From the NCBI GenBank assembly GCA_037975125.1, contig CM075854.1, positions 65,723,571 through 65,787,570 on the forward strand: DNA of 64,000 bases, given 5' to 3'. Position numbers and translations under genes: made by a program. The notes below the pieces were generated by a model. It ran no database searches, was not told the DNA's origin, and saw only the letters and a list, made by a program, of their open reading frames with translations. The stretch comes from Latrodectus hesperus. Its lineage: Eukaryota; Arthropoda; Arachnida; Araneae; Theridiidae. Of this stretch, positions 44,601-57,585 are shown piece after piece (position 1 is the stretch's first letter; each line of letters opens with the position of its first letter).

Positions 44601-47600
44601 AGATAACATGTCTGCTTAGAATGTGATTCAGTAATATTTGGTTCATGTCTAGTTAAGAGAATGCAAAGTATTGTGATTTGCTAGGCATATTTTATTAATT
44701 AGATATTATTGGCAGAGTATCTTGATAGATATTTTTTAAGTTTCACAATGCAATTTTAAGTTTTGATTAGAGGAAACACATATGCATGTATGTATGTGTG
44801 TATATTAACATATATATATATATATATTTCTCTTAATACAGAAAGATGATTTGAGGAATACTTTTCCTTTTTACTTTTTAAATATAAATTATCCAAAATC
44901 TAGAGGTCACTCAATTTTTTAAAAAATATAGCAGTAAAATATGTATGCTCATTTATTTTTAGAAAAATCAATCTAACACAATACATCTAAACTAAAAGAA
45001 AATTTTTCTCATTTAATTTACATACATTTATAAACTTATTGTAATTGTTTATTGGCGGAAAATTTTTGAAGAAGCTCTTAAGTAATTTGAGGCATTACAA
45101 TGTCTTGTGTTTCTTTGATTAACAATTGAATTATTTGGTGTCATATTTATTTCTGATGCCGTTTTTTCTTGATGGTTTCTCTTCTATTTAAGAAGCAATA
45201 TTCGTATGATCAGGCATTGCAAATTGATTGACTAAAATACTCAAAAAGATTTGAATTCATTTAGTTTAAATCAGGGTATTTATGAAAAATCTTGATACCA
45301 TAATTTTTTCTATAAGAGAACAAAAATATGACTATGTTTGTGGATATTATGAAAGACAATTATCATTCCTATAAAAGTAAAATGTTCTCAGAAAGTTCCG
45401 AGTCATTTGTTGCTTTTTTATGAGTCAGCTGTTAAAATTATTTCAATAATATTAATAAGAGTTAGAGTGATTTTTTCTAAAATTTACTAAGTTCGTAATT
45501 TTAATAATTGAGTATTTCCTAGTATTTAATTGATTTAAAAATTAGTTGTTAGTAATTTAGTAATGTTAATTCGTAATTTAGTAATTCCTGATAATATTAT
45601 AAATTGTTTAGAGAATAATTTGAAATATTTCATACATTTTTCTATAGAGAAAATATAACATGATATTCATAAAAAAATGTAAATATATCAGACATGTTCA
45701 AGTCAAAATTAAGTTCCAAAGAATAAATATTAATGAACTATGTTTGCATTTCATAAGTATGTAATAATAAAACGTATAAGATTGTCAATTCACCCTAAAA
45801 ATTTCTTATCTCATAATTATTCATAAATTACTCTTATTTTAACCAACTCATCTTGAAGCAATGAGTTAAAAAAATGTTTCTACACTTTCAAGATTTTTTA
45901 CTTCTTAGATTTTTTGTGACCTGTCACAAGCATTTTTCTTTTATGCTGGGGAAAGTTGAGCATATTTGTGTCACTTCCAATGCGAAAAGCGTTTGGTCTA
46001 CATTTTCTTTAAATGCTGAGTTTTCTGTTCGTTTTCACACACATATGCTATATCAATAGTCGTACGTGACTTTTCGGTATCGATTTTCATCTTATTCTGT
46101 CCAATACGAATAGTGTATACAATCGTAATACTTGTGAAACCGGAATTTAGATTGCGCTTCAATGTGATATCGTGTATTCAAAATATTTATTCCCAAATAT
46201 TTTGTACAGAAACCAGGATGTTGTTCTGTGATATTTGATTTATTCTTCCGTTTTAAAGTTTCTCATTACATTAATAATTTTATAAACTGAAAATACATTG
46301 ATTTTTTTTAAAAAAGACTAATATCCAAGTGTCAAAGAAAGATGTTGACATATATGCTCATATATTCATATATAAATTAATTATTCTATAGTTCGCAGTA
46401 ATATTTCTCAATTATCTTATTATTAAAAAACTATTTAACTAATTTATTGAAATTTACATACACTTCTTTCATTTATTCCTTTGATAAATCAAATTAAAAG
46501 TAAAATAATTTTTATTTTGATAAAATATTCAGTGGTTTCTTGGATGCATAACTAATAATACTTTTAATTTATAAAATTATAACATTAATTTCTATTTCAC
46601 ATTCTACAAACTGCTTAATTCATGATATTAATATTATCATTAAATTTTTGTTTTCAAATTCTGATGCCGCTTAGGAATGAATTTGTTTGATTCTCAAGCC
46701 ATTAAATGTAGTATGTTTGAATTAAGATTTATTAATAGAATTCAATCAAATACACATGGAAATCCTCTACTAATTTGAAATGTTTTCACCTATATAGATA
46801 AGCTTCCTAATGACGTTTTTCCATGGTTCTCGTATTGTTTGCTTAATGTTCTAAGATTCTAATACATTTATACAAGTATACTTTTAAGAACTATTTTGGT
46901 TTCGATAGAGTTTTCAAATATTGTTAAAAATTTCATCGAAATTAATTTCTAATGATTGTTAAAAGTTAGTTAATTAACAAATAGTAAATTATTATTCACT
47001 TTTAATTTGTTTCCATTAGTAAAGAGATTAGCTATTAAGAAAAATATTACAATATGTATGATCATACAATATTAGCAATATGTATTTTTACTTAACAACT
47101 ATGATACTATTCATATTAGTTAATTTTTTTATAAAATATATTTTATTTATTTTTTATCTACAGTATTTAAAATTGTCGATGACTTAATTAAAAATTACTG
47201 CAATAAAGGCTTAGTGAAGCTAAAATTCACTTAACTAAAGTGAAATGTTTTCAGTGTTTTTTACGAAAATATAGAAATTAATTATGATATTTAAGTAAAA
47301 TGTCATATTTGTCCGTAGCTACCATACTTATAGGATATACGCTGCAAATTTAAGTAGTCGAGGTACTATTTTGAGTGAATCATGTTAATACTGAGAGAAT
47401 TTGAAAGTGGGTAAATAGTTTCAGCCCTTTTACTGGAGTACTTCAGAGAACAACAAGCAAATCTTTTTGCATGATTCAAAGCATTTTTAATGTCTTTTTT
47501 AATGTCTTAAAAAGATTTAACATGTCTTTAACGTGAATAAAGAACAATAAGTGAAGCTAAGTATGTATTTCAAAGTCAAACCTATACTTCAAGAAGTCAA

Positions 47601-50356
47601 CCAAAGATATTAACACAATTACTTGACACTCAGTAAGGCATATTCTGTCATGTTATGCAGAAAATTGTGTTAAAGGATTGTCATAGTCAAAAAAAGAGCT
47701 TGGAGATGGTATGATTTATTAAAACTGCATCTGAAAGGCATTTTATGAGAAAATTATAAAAATATGTATGATAAGGAAATGGATAACAGCCTTATCGTTG
47801 AAAGTCTTGCTCCACATTATAGATGATTTCTGGTAAAGATTTCTCTAAAGATGCTTTTATTTTTTTTCTCTAAGAAAGTTTTAATACAGACTGCTTCTGA
47901 AAATATTGAAAGGGCATAAAATTTTGGTTTTGATACGGAGAATCATTTCATGAAAAATCTTTGTAAAACATTTTTCAATTACAGAAATTCATTACCGATG
48001 ATTATGTATCCATTTCTTTAGATTAAATTTCAATCATGGTACGAAAATTGTTTTTCAACTTTGATGCTGAGTACTAAAATATTTATGCTCATCAAGCTGG
48101 AATAATTGAGGATTAGTTTTTTGAAACACATGGAAATGCGGTCGAGCATTCGTTACTTGTAACCCCATCTAACTAATTCATCATTTAGGGTTATTCACGT
48201 TCAATGCATTATTGTATTTTTTAAGAAAAATTGGTACGTTTATAAAAAAATTTACAAAAAGTGGCTTTTTCCAAATTATACACTACCTCTAACTACCCAG
48301 TTGGAAAATATGTTTATAATTTTTTAAATCAATGTTTACCTATGCCGTATAGTTTACTCTAATGTACGTTCTGTTGGACGTTTTCATTTGCTCTCACTTT
48401 TTTAAAACTCATTTATAACACAAACATTCTACCTTTTAAATGTATTACTCTAAATTGAAGGGGTGTCAACATCAGTAATTGAATTTTGTATTTAATTGGT
48501 GCTTGCAAATTTTACTTAAAAATATATCTAAGCAGCTTATAATAGTTGCTAAGTTAAGTATATTGCAATTCAAATAAAGTGTTTATTCAATATTATATAT
48601 CATGTTACTTTATATAACTAAGAATTTAAAAATAACCATCTTGATTTATGTAATCTTATTTATTATTAGGTTGTAACTAATAAACTCTCATATCATTCTA
48701 TTTTTTTCATGTATTTATTTATAAAAATAAACCTATAATAAAAAACATGGTTTTAATACTGAATATTGATTAATTTAAAATGTAATGGTATTAATTACAT
48801 AAAAAATCATTTCGGAAATCACAAATTTTTTGAATAATAGGGATTTTAAAAATCTAAATTCAACTTTTAATTTAGACATTTTTGTTTAATTTAGAATTCA
48901 TTTGTTTAACAATGAAAAATTATAAATGAATTTTAGGAGTGTATCTAAAGTTTAGTTTCCTTTTTATTCTTTAGAAGTCATTTATTCTGTTCTCAGATGG
49001 AGTATCAATGATGACCTAGTTACATGAGGGAAATTCTATTCTTGGGATGTATTTCTACTGATAGCACATTTTTATGAGGAAAGAAATAGAGAGAAAGCTT
49101 AACTATGGAATCTTTTTCGATCCCTATTGATAAATGTTCCAGTTTCGATGTTGTGTGGGAGGATGGAAGATAAATCGAAGTGAAAAAGCAGAAAATGAAT
49201 TTTTAAGGATGTATCTTATTTCTTATAAGCAATTGTACTGTGCAGTGTGAGATAGTCAGGAGATTTATATTCTCCAAAAGTGTTCGAAATAGATCCTTTC
49301 AGAGATATATTTTTTCACTTCTATCAAAAGTGAAGTCTAAAGCTAAATCTCTTACAAGGTTTCTCTTTTCTTTAGATCTAAAATAAATCTGTTACTTTAT
49401 ATGTTTGTTTTGATTGGATAATTATTATTAATTAGACAATAGTGTATAAGATGAAAGCTTATCTAAGTTTAAATCTATTTTTTGACTCTGAACTTTAATT
49501 TTAATACCTATTTTATGTCCTTTGATGTAAAAAAAAAGCATTTATCATAGTTGGAATTCTGGTATATATTTCTTCTTCATTAAATGATATTCACCGCAAT
49601 GTTACTTATTGTTAATGATATCTGTTGCTTATAATAATGGACTGGAGCAATATATTTTTAATTTGAGAATTATTTTTTAGGTATGACATATGAGAATGAT
49701 TAATAGAAATGTAGTTTCTAATGCATATGAAGTATTTCATTCGAACATCTATTTAATTTTTTGCATGATCTAAATATACTATTGTAAAAAGATTTTTTTA
49801 TATAAGCAATATTTTCTGCTTATGCTAAAATTGTTTAATTTATAAATATTTCTCCTAAAATACTATTCTTTAAACATATTTCTTTTTATTAAGAAATCTT
49901 ATATCCATTTAAGCATATATATTTTATATCTTAAGCGAAAAATGAAATTTAATTAAATAGAAAACAACTCCCCCTAATTTTATAAATCAAAACTGGTTTT
50001 TGGAAATATATAAGTATTGTAAATACTTATATCTTTATTGCATTTAATAATAACAGTTAATACTATTATAATCAACTTAGCGAAGATAAACATTACAGAT
50101 GAGACAAGTACAAAGAACTGTAAGAGTATCTTGGATTTTTTTATTTATGTATATCAATAAAGGTAATTTAGTAAAAAATAATGAAATTATGATATGAATA
50201 TTTGAATGAAAAATAATTTTTGATTAATATCCTGAAATTTTATTTTCTACAAACAATACTGCTTGATTTTCTAATAAGAGTATAAACTGATATCTATGCT
50301 TTAAGCTAAACCACTAACATTTAAATTCATTTTTTTATTTGCATATTCTCATTTGG

Positions 50357-50359
<3 letters not shown>
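44601..50359. other. A+T-rich non-coding region
   Basis: About 5.7 kb. Contains a small (TATG)/(TA) patch at 44782-44827. The moderately G+C-richer parts (45900-46170, 48960-49330) have no convincing frame, splice pair or repeat ends. Confidence 0.5.

Positions 50360-50450
<91 letters not shown>
50360..50450. repeat. (TA)n microsatellite
   Basis: About 45 TA units without interruption. Confidence 0.97.
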
Positions 50451-50452
<2 letters not shown>

Positions 50453-52989
50453 GTTAACCAATACGAACTTTTCATATTGGATTATACGGATATCTTGGTA
50501 ACAAAATAAATTTTATTAAAAAAGGTTAAAAGATCATATGTAAACATATTAATATTTAGAGTAAAATAATTAAATTTTAGAAGTGAAAAAACTTGTAGGA
50601 CACTTAATATTTTTATAAGCTTTATACATACTTGCACGGCTTGAATTAAAAGGACTGGGAACATCAAGTGTCGCAATTTGTTGGCTTTTAAAATATTCTA
50701 ACAAATTTCCTCATGAAGAGGGGCAGCATTTATTTCTTTAGAATTTTTGTTTTGATATTTGATTATCACCCTTTGAGGTGAAAAAACACTAATCAATTAA
50801 TCATTTACCTTTAAATTTTTAAAATAGTTATAACGGTAGCAAACATAAAATGCCGAAAATTTTTTTCTAAATATACAAATTCTCATACAATAGTTTTTAT
50901 TGGGAAATGTAATTCCTTGCTTAAAATATTTTATTATTTTCTAATGTAATGGCCATGAAAGCTTTACTCTTGCTTAGTAAGAAGTGCCACAAAAAACATG
51001 ACTTCATATCGTATCAATATGTGGTATTACAGATTTAAATGTTTTTCTCGAAATATTGTCTCCAAGATTCCAGTTTAGATTAAATATTTCTTATTTTTTC
51101 ATTGATCAAATTGTCTTATTCTATAGATTCATCTTATTTTACAGTTCAAGTAGTTCAAATTTTTTACTACTTTATTTTTAGAAACTTGAAAACAGACAAT
51201 GCATGTATTGAAGTTTAACAAAATTGATTCTAGTAAGTTAAGTAAAATGAATATTGAGAAAATATACATTGAATTTATAGAGATGAATTTGAAATGAGTG
51301 GTACTAGTTAGTATGCAGAAATAAATATTCGTAAAAAACAGATTTCTTTAGATAATGTTTTAAATTTTTCACCTGCTAAAATGTATCAAGATTTTATTAA
51401 AAATATTTTAAGTGAAATTTTACTCCAATGAATTGCTTATCAGTTTAGTTTCAATTTTATGACATTGCAATTATATTTTGAATTTACTTCTACAAATAAT
51501 TAGATTTTTTAAAATAAATTCATTTTAAGATTAAGAAAACAAAAATTTGAAGATCACAAATTAAAGAAGTGAGTTCTTAAAGTGCACTTATATACCTAGA
51601 AGTTAATTAATTAGACGTGTTGTGTTTTTAGGTTATATTAATTATAAAAATTTGACACTGAAAATTAAAGTGATTAATTATATATCAAACATTTTGCAAT
51701 TATCTAATTAACTCTATTATTTATTATATTCCTTAGCTAAGAATGTCACAAATTTTTTGCTGGTTGTGCAAGATTATATATTATTTTTAACAGAGAGGAG
51801 TATTTAAATGATAAATAATGTGTCAAAAGTAAAAACTTAACACAAACTTAAAAAAATTGTTTTTATTGATTGCTTTCTTAACATCGTAAATCACCTGACA
51901 ATATGGCCTTTGAGCTTTTGTTTGCTTTAAAAACATTGATGGGAAATTAATTGAAAAAATATATTAGAGTTTGGATTTACTTAAAAACTCCGAAGAGTTT
52001 TTCTTTTTTTAAAAAAAATATTTATTTTAATATGATAAGTCGGACAAGCAGTGATCGAAATTTAACCTGATTGTGAGTTTTTGTATTTTTCTTTAATCAA
52101 ATGTGAAAAGATACTTCCATTCTGCATATGCTTAAACAGTGTAAGCATTTGTTTATTTTTAGTAATAGATCAGAAAATACATACTAGTACTTTTGATTAA
52201 TATGAAAATGTTTTCTTAGAATGTTACACAATGTGAAATATTTTTTATATTTCTAATTATTATTTTTAATGATTTTTTTCAAAAAAATGGTTGCTATTTT
52301 TTGGAAAACTTATTAATTTATATGAGATCACATATTTTTTATTTTTTTATTTTTATTAGATCTATAATTAAAATATTGCTAATTTAAACATTAAGATGAT
52401 CCCATTAAAGTATTGGAATAGAAAATGTTCTCAAAAAATTTCATTTTTCTTTGTATTTTTAATTAAAACATAGATAAAAAATATAGATGAAAGTACAAAA
52501 TTTTCAATTTTAAAAAATAAATAAAAGTTCCTATCTTATTTTTGTACAAAATATTAATAGTTTACATTTTATTCAAATATATTAATGATTAAAGTATAAA
52601 TTAATAAAATTATGAATTTATAAAGTAAATTTTAACTTTTAAATATTTAAAAAACCCAATGAAAAAACACTTCTAAAAATATCTCTTCAATTTAAAAAGA
52701 TTTTTATAGTTCATAAAGGTAATATCTTTCTTTAAAAATGAGATGATTCTTTTTTTTTCTCTTAAAATATGTATAATATAGCTTTGTTTTTATTAAATTA
52801 AATCTTGTCATTTGTTTTATCTATTCAATCTACGATTTTTATTTTATTTTGTTAAATATTTCAGTTATTGATAGTATAAAGAATTCTTTCTTTTTATCAT
52901 TATAATTAAATTATTGCTTATTTTAACATCAATTAATTTTTACAGAAACTATAATGCATTTTCATAATTTTATTGAACACAAAAATCAT
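50451..52989. other. A+T-rich non-coding region
   Basis: Nothing supported. Confidence 0.5.
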
Positions 52990-53118
52990 AATTAGTGAAA
53001 TGAATTCACCATACACAGAATAACCTCTAAAGTAGAGTGCACATAAAATATTTAATACACGATACACGATGAAATATCACATACACGAAAATATTTAACA
53101 CATAATACATCAAATTAG
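52990..53118. repeat. Degenerate repeat downstream of the receptor, copy 1
   Basis: Starts near GTGAAATGAATTCACCATAC and contains AGAGTGCACATAAA, then units rich in ATACACGA. The first 55 bases match 53455-53510 well. Weaker echoes are near 54430-54560 and 56270-56350. Confidence 0.55.
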
Positions 53119-53454
53119 ATTGTTTTTAATATATAATTTTGTGTTCTCGCATGAAGTTCTTGTAAGTTTGCATGAATTTATTCCAATTTAATGAAAAGAA
53201 ATTTAAAAAAGGGCATTGTGTTCAAAGAATAATTTGCTCCTGAATCTTTTTCTATCAGGAAATGAAGTCCGTCTCTGCGAAAATTTATTTGATAGCACCA
53301 GTTAATTTATCACATAAAATCTTGAGTACTTTATAATCTGTTTTTCTTAAGAATTATTATTTGAAGCCAAATTATTTACCCATAATCAAACAGTCTTTCA
53401 AGAATTTCATGCGTTTCATACATATTTTCACAAAGTACAATATCTATAAATACA

Positions 53455-53580
53455 GTGAAATAAAATCACCATACGTAGAATAAACTCTAAAAATAGAGTG
53501 CACAAATACCTTACATTATATGTAATATGACAATGTTTCATGTACGAAGCATACAAATGTTTAATATATAGAAGAATGAT
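53455..53580. repeat. Degenerate repeat downstream of the receptor, copy 2
   Basis: GTGAAATAAAATCACCATAC followed by TAGAATAAACTCTAAA and AGAGTGCACAAATA; same orientation as the copy at 52990. Confidence 0.5.
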
Positions 53581-56412
53581 CCAGCTGATTAATGTTACAT
53601 CAAAAATAATTCGCACGATATATGAATTCTTGGATTTTACAGGAATACAGGAATTTGTTGCCAAAGGTTAAGGTACATACTAATTATGAAATTCTTTATG
53701 TGAATACAAATTCTTTTGATTGGTTTTAATATTAATTATTTCATAGGGATTTCTGAATCTATATTCATTTAAAAGGAAGTTAGTGCAATATATTAAAAAA
53801 TTGTCTTTAAAAATCTTAATTTCACATGAATGTTTTCTCCATAAATTAATTTTAGGAGTCTAATATTTAAAGGTGGTTTTAATCAATCTATCATAGATTG
53901 AATAATGGTTTAATTGACTTCAAAAATTTAATCTCATTCTTAGATTTTTTTCCTTAAAGCAAACCTGAAAAAGTTTCTGTAGATAAAATGATGTCGAAAT
54001 TCATTATTAAAACAGTATATATGTTTGATATGATAGAAAATAATTTTTATTTTGAAAGGTGTAACTATTTGTTCTTAAAATTCTTGTATTTAGGAATTCT
54101 ATAACAATTTTCTAATTGATTTAGCTTTAAGAAGAAAAGCAAAAATTAAAATAAAAAAGTAAAAAATATTTTTGAAGTGCTACTTTTATTATTATAGTTT
54201 TCTCTAAATAGTTCTTCACAATAATTATAAATTTGCTCTTATTTTCAATTTATCTTCATACTTCTTATTTAATGACACTTTTGAAAGGAAACAACAATAT
54301 AAAATATTCTAAAACTGAACGAGAGACATGCTTAGTTTGAATATCTTCGTAATAGTGTACTCAAATCTTCAATAAACTTAAATGTTTAATTATATATATC
54401 ATTGAGCAGAAGACATAGAAATAGTTCAATAAATTTAGCACACGGGAACAACCACAAAAGCAGAGTGCCAGAGAGTATATATGATGAAACACATTAAAAT
54501 ATTTTACACCTTATACACGACAACATTTAATATCTATAACACTAAACAACTTGCATTTTGAATTTTCTCAGTAAAAAATGTTTCTACAATTTTGCGTTTT
54601 TTTATATTAAGATTTAATTAAAGTAGAATTACAAGAAAAAATCTAATTAATTTTATAAATAATTTTAGCTTCAAACTATAACTGTTTTCCTTTATTTCAT
54701 TTTTAAGTTTGAAAACCAAACTTTTAAATTAGATATGAACATTGATTACTTTCTTTACTGAAAATTTATGAAATTTCTTACTCATTGAAATCCATATTCG
54801 TTTGTAAACACAAAGCACTGCACAACACCTTGACGAACACCAACAATCAATGATTATTAATATTTATCATATAATTTACGGCATAATTTTCCATCTAGAA
54901 AGCAATAACACTCACTAGCACATTTAAGACTTGACATAAATTTTATTTTTCTAAGTATTAGTTAATTTTCTTAACATCTCAGTTAATCCATTCATCGTTT
55001 GAGTTAGTTCTCACTTCTTTATTCATACTTTTTTAAAAAAATTCATAGAATTTTTCTTGTTTAATGATCGAAATACTTTGAAAAAAATGCAATTATTTTG
55101 AAAAGATTAAATTTATGTAAATTTATACAAATATCAAAATTGAAAGAGAAATGTAATAAAATATTCACCAAGACTATAATAGCACCAAAATGTTTGTAAT
55201 TCGAAATCATGTATAAAACATAAAAGTACTTAACTATTGATAAAAAAAAACTAACAGATGAAAAACGATTATAATACAAGTTAGTTCTACATAGAATATA
55301 TTACAATTCATAAGCTATAATGTTTTCACGTGTTTAAAAAGAGTTCATTACAGTAAACCTTTAAGTGATTGTAAACTTGTATGCTAATTATTAAAAAGAA
55401 ATGTTTGGTAAATTTGATGGAAGAACTATTACAAGACTATTTTAGGAATAAGTCAATATTTATAAAATCAGAAATTTTTTATGTTATCAAAATAAATTTC
55501 AATTAATTATATTTTCAGTAAATGATCCATTTATTCTATTAGTAATACTTTTTAAGAATTGAAAATAGTCAGTCCTCCTCCTTTAAGCGCTCCTGTCTTA
55601 TGGACTAACGGAGGCTGCAACCCTTCCCCATTCATGAAAATAATTATCTTCAGAGCTTGAAAAAAGTTTTCATTCAGTTTTATGTTACATGTAATAATTT
55701 AAAGAAAGCGTTGCTAATTAATAAATATCTTAGAAAAGGGATCAATAATACAGCACAATTTTTAATTTTATGTATATATAATAATTAATTTTATGTACTT
55801 GTGTGTGTATGTATGAATAATTAATTTCAAAACTATATTAACGAAAAGGTGAAGTTGTAAAAAACCTATTTTAAAGCTTATTTCTAATGATGTTATAAAT
55901 TTAAATGATCTATATAGACACATGTATAATAGCCTTTCTTGAAATAGTCTATATATATTATTTTCGCTTAAAAAATTTATTTATTGTTAAACATTTACTT
56001 AAAAGTTAATATTTTTATTATCTATTAACTTCACATATAGTATAAAATTTGTGAAATGAAGTAATCAGAATTAGAAAAAAATGTCTGAAAATATTGTTCC
56101 TTAAAACAGTCAGGATATACTTTGATAAAAAGATAAAATTTATTTGTGCCTTATGTATGATAATGTTTAAAAATGTTTGGGAAATTATTTCATAAGTGTC
56201 ATCAATACTTATGACGTGAGGAAAGAATGAGTTTTCATAAATGAGACACATAAAAGTACTTCATTCTCAATTCACGACAAAATGTATTATAAGACGTGTG
56301 GATACCATTTGCAGTGTGATACATTAAAATATGTAGAGAGAATACGTGACACATAAAATACGAATAATTTTGCAACAATCACAGCGATACATAAGCCATC
56401 AAATACATATAT
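53581..56412. other. Region 3' of the receptor gene
   Basis: On the minus strand this would hold the receptor's 3' UTR. A possible poly(A) signal, AATAAA on the minus strand, lies near 56137-56142, but similar hexamers are frequent here. Two weak echoes of the 52990 repeat (54430-54560, 56270-56350). No other gene seen. Confidence 0.4.
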
Positions 56413-57546
56413 TTAAAAACGACAAGCCGAAAAATAGAGCTGCTTAAAAGCCATTCGAAAATCAGGGCTGAAAACGGTGTAAATAACTGGGTTGAGCATG
56501 GAGTTGGCATATCCAAGCCACAAAGCAAAGCTGAAAAGCTCATTACTTGGTTGACAGCTTTCGCATAAGGGCATGAGCAGAGCCATTGTAAAGAAGGGAA
56601 GCCAGCAGACGACAAAAACTCCAGTGATGACGGTCAAGGTTTTGGCAGCTTTTCTTTCCCGTTTTGTTCTCATGTTGACACGCCTGCGTTTTCTTAGACC
56701 CTCTTCCTTTGTCTGGCTCCATAAGTATCCTTCAGATCCACTAACTTCACTTGGACGAGATGAAGAAGTAGTAGTTGAGATGAGGGTCATTTCAGTAACC
56801 AAAGATGCCATGACAGTTGCGGATACCAAACGGGATTCCGTACATGTCCCCGGTTTATTTCGAATCCTCTTTTGTGCCACTCGAAATATTTTCCAATATA
56901 AGAAGAGAATTACAATCAGAGGGACGTAAAAAGTAGCACAAGTAGCGAAAAGCTGATACCCAGGATCTTGGCTGATTAAGCAACGTTTTTCATTTAATAT
57001 CCGATTTTCATGCAAGTTATCCTTCCATCCAACAAGAGGAGCAATAGAGACTGACAATGCTACAAGCCATACAATGACAATAGTCAGACCCACATGCCAT
57101 GATTGCCTCTGGCGAACATAATCGATATTTGTAACTGCCCAATAACGATCGACAGCAATAGCAACTAAGTGCAAAATAGAAGCCGTGCAACACAAAACAT
57201 CGCAACATGTCCAGATATCACACAGCTCTCGACCAAGGTTCCATTCCTTGTGAACTTCATACACTGCTCCCAAAGGCATTACAAGGCATGCCACCAAGAG
57301 ATCCGCAACAGCCAAAGACAATACCAAGCAATTCCCTTTAGTTTGAAGGGCTCTTTCCCTTGTGATAGCGACAATCACAGATGCATTACCGATAATGGTA
57401 AACAAAATAAGCAAAATAAGTACAATGGAGAGTGCTGCATCGGATGCAACATTTGTATCTTCTGATGTGACGTTTTCTGCTTCGGAATCATTAGCATATA
57501 GCACCGTATCTAGAGTTATATTGTTGTCAATATCGCTGGTATTCAT
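56413..57546 (-). CDS. 5-HT1-like serotonin receptor (class A GPCR)
   Basis: A complete 377-residue seven-helix receptor, in one exon. Four N-glycosylation sequons precede TM1 (Asn2, 9, 19, 25). Hallmarks: GN at 53-54 in TM1, Asp82 in LAVADLL, the amine-binding Asp116 in CCDVLCCTASI, DRYWAVT at 133-139, the Cys109-Cys189 disulfide pair, CWLPFF at 314-319 and NPVIY at 352-356. TM5 (FATCATFYVPLIVILFLYWK) and SFALWLGYANSMLNP are characteristic of 5-HT1 receptors. The third inner loop is short (about 75 residues) compared with long fly versions. The family senses serotonin at the plasma membrane and couples to Gi/o to lower cAMP. The tail is only about 15 residues and has Cys375 as a possible palmitoylation site. 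Another amine ligand cannot be excluded. Confidence 0.95.
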   Translation of the reverse strand: MNTSDIDNNITLDTVLYANDSEAENVTSEDTNVASDAALSIVLILLILFTIIGNASVIVAITRERALQTKGNCLVLSLAVADLLVACLVMPLGAVYEVHKEWNLGRELCDIWTCCDVLCCTASILHLVAIAVDRYWAVTNIDYVRQRQSWHVGLTIVIVWLVALSVSIAPLVGWKDNLHENRILNEKRCLISQDPGYQLFATCATFYVPLIVILFLYWKIFRVAQKRIRNKPGTCTESRLVSATVMASLVTEMTLISTTTSSSRPSEVSGSEGYLWSQTKEEGLRKRRRVNMRTKRERKAAKTLTVITGVFVVCWLPFFTMALLMPLCESCQPSNELFSFALWLGYANSMLNPVIYTVFSPDFRMAFKQLYFSACRF

Positions 57547-57570
57547 TGCAAGGATGCTGTATTGAAATTC

Positions 57571-57585
57571 CTAAAAAGACAATAA
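57571..57585 (-). other. Predicted 3' splice site before the receptor start codon
   Basis: On the minus strand the sequence TTATTGTCTTTTTAG ends at 57571, giving a pyrimidine tract and AG; the exon would begin at 57570, 24 bases before the ATG. It implies an upstream untranslated exon. Confidence 0.65.

Noticed and set aside
50008..50032. Perfect 11-bp hairpin ATATAAGTATT/AATACTTATAT
   Set aside because: Nearly pure A+T, expected by chance in several kilobases of such DNA.
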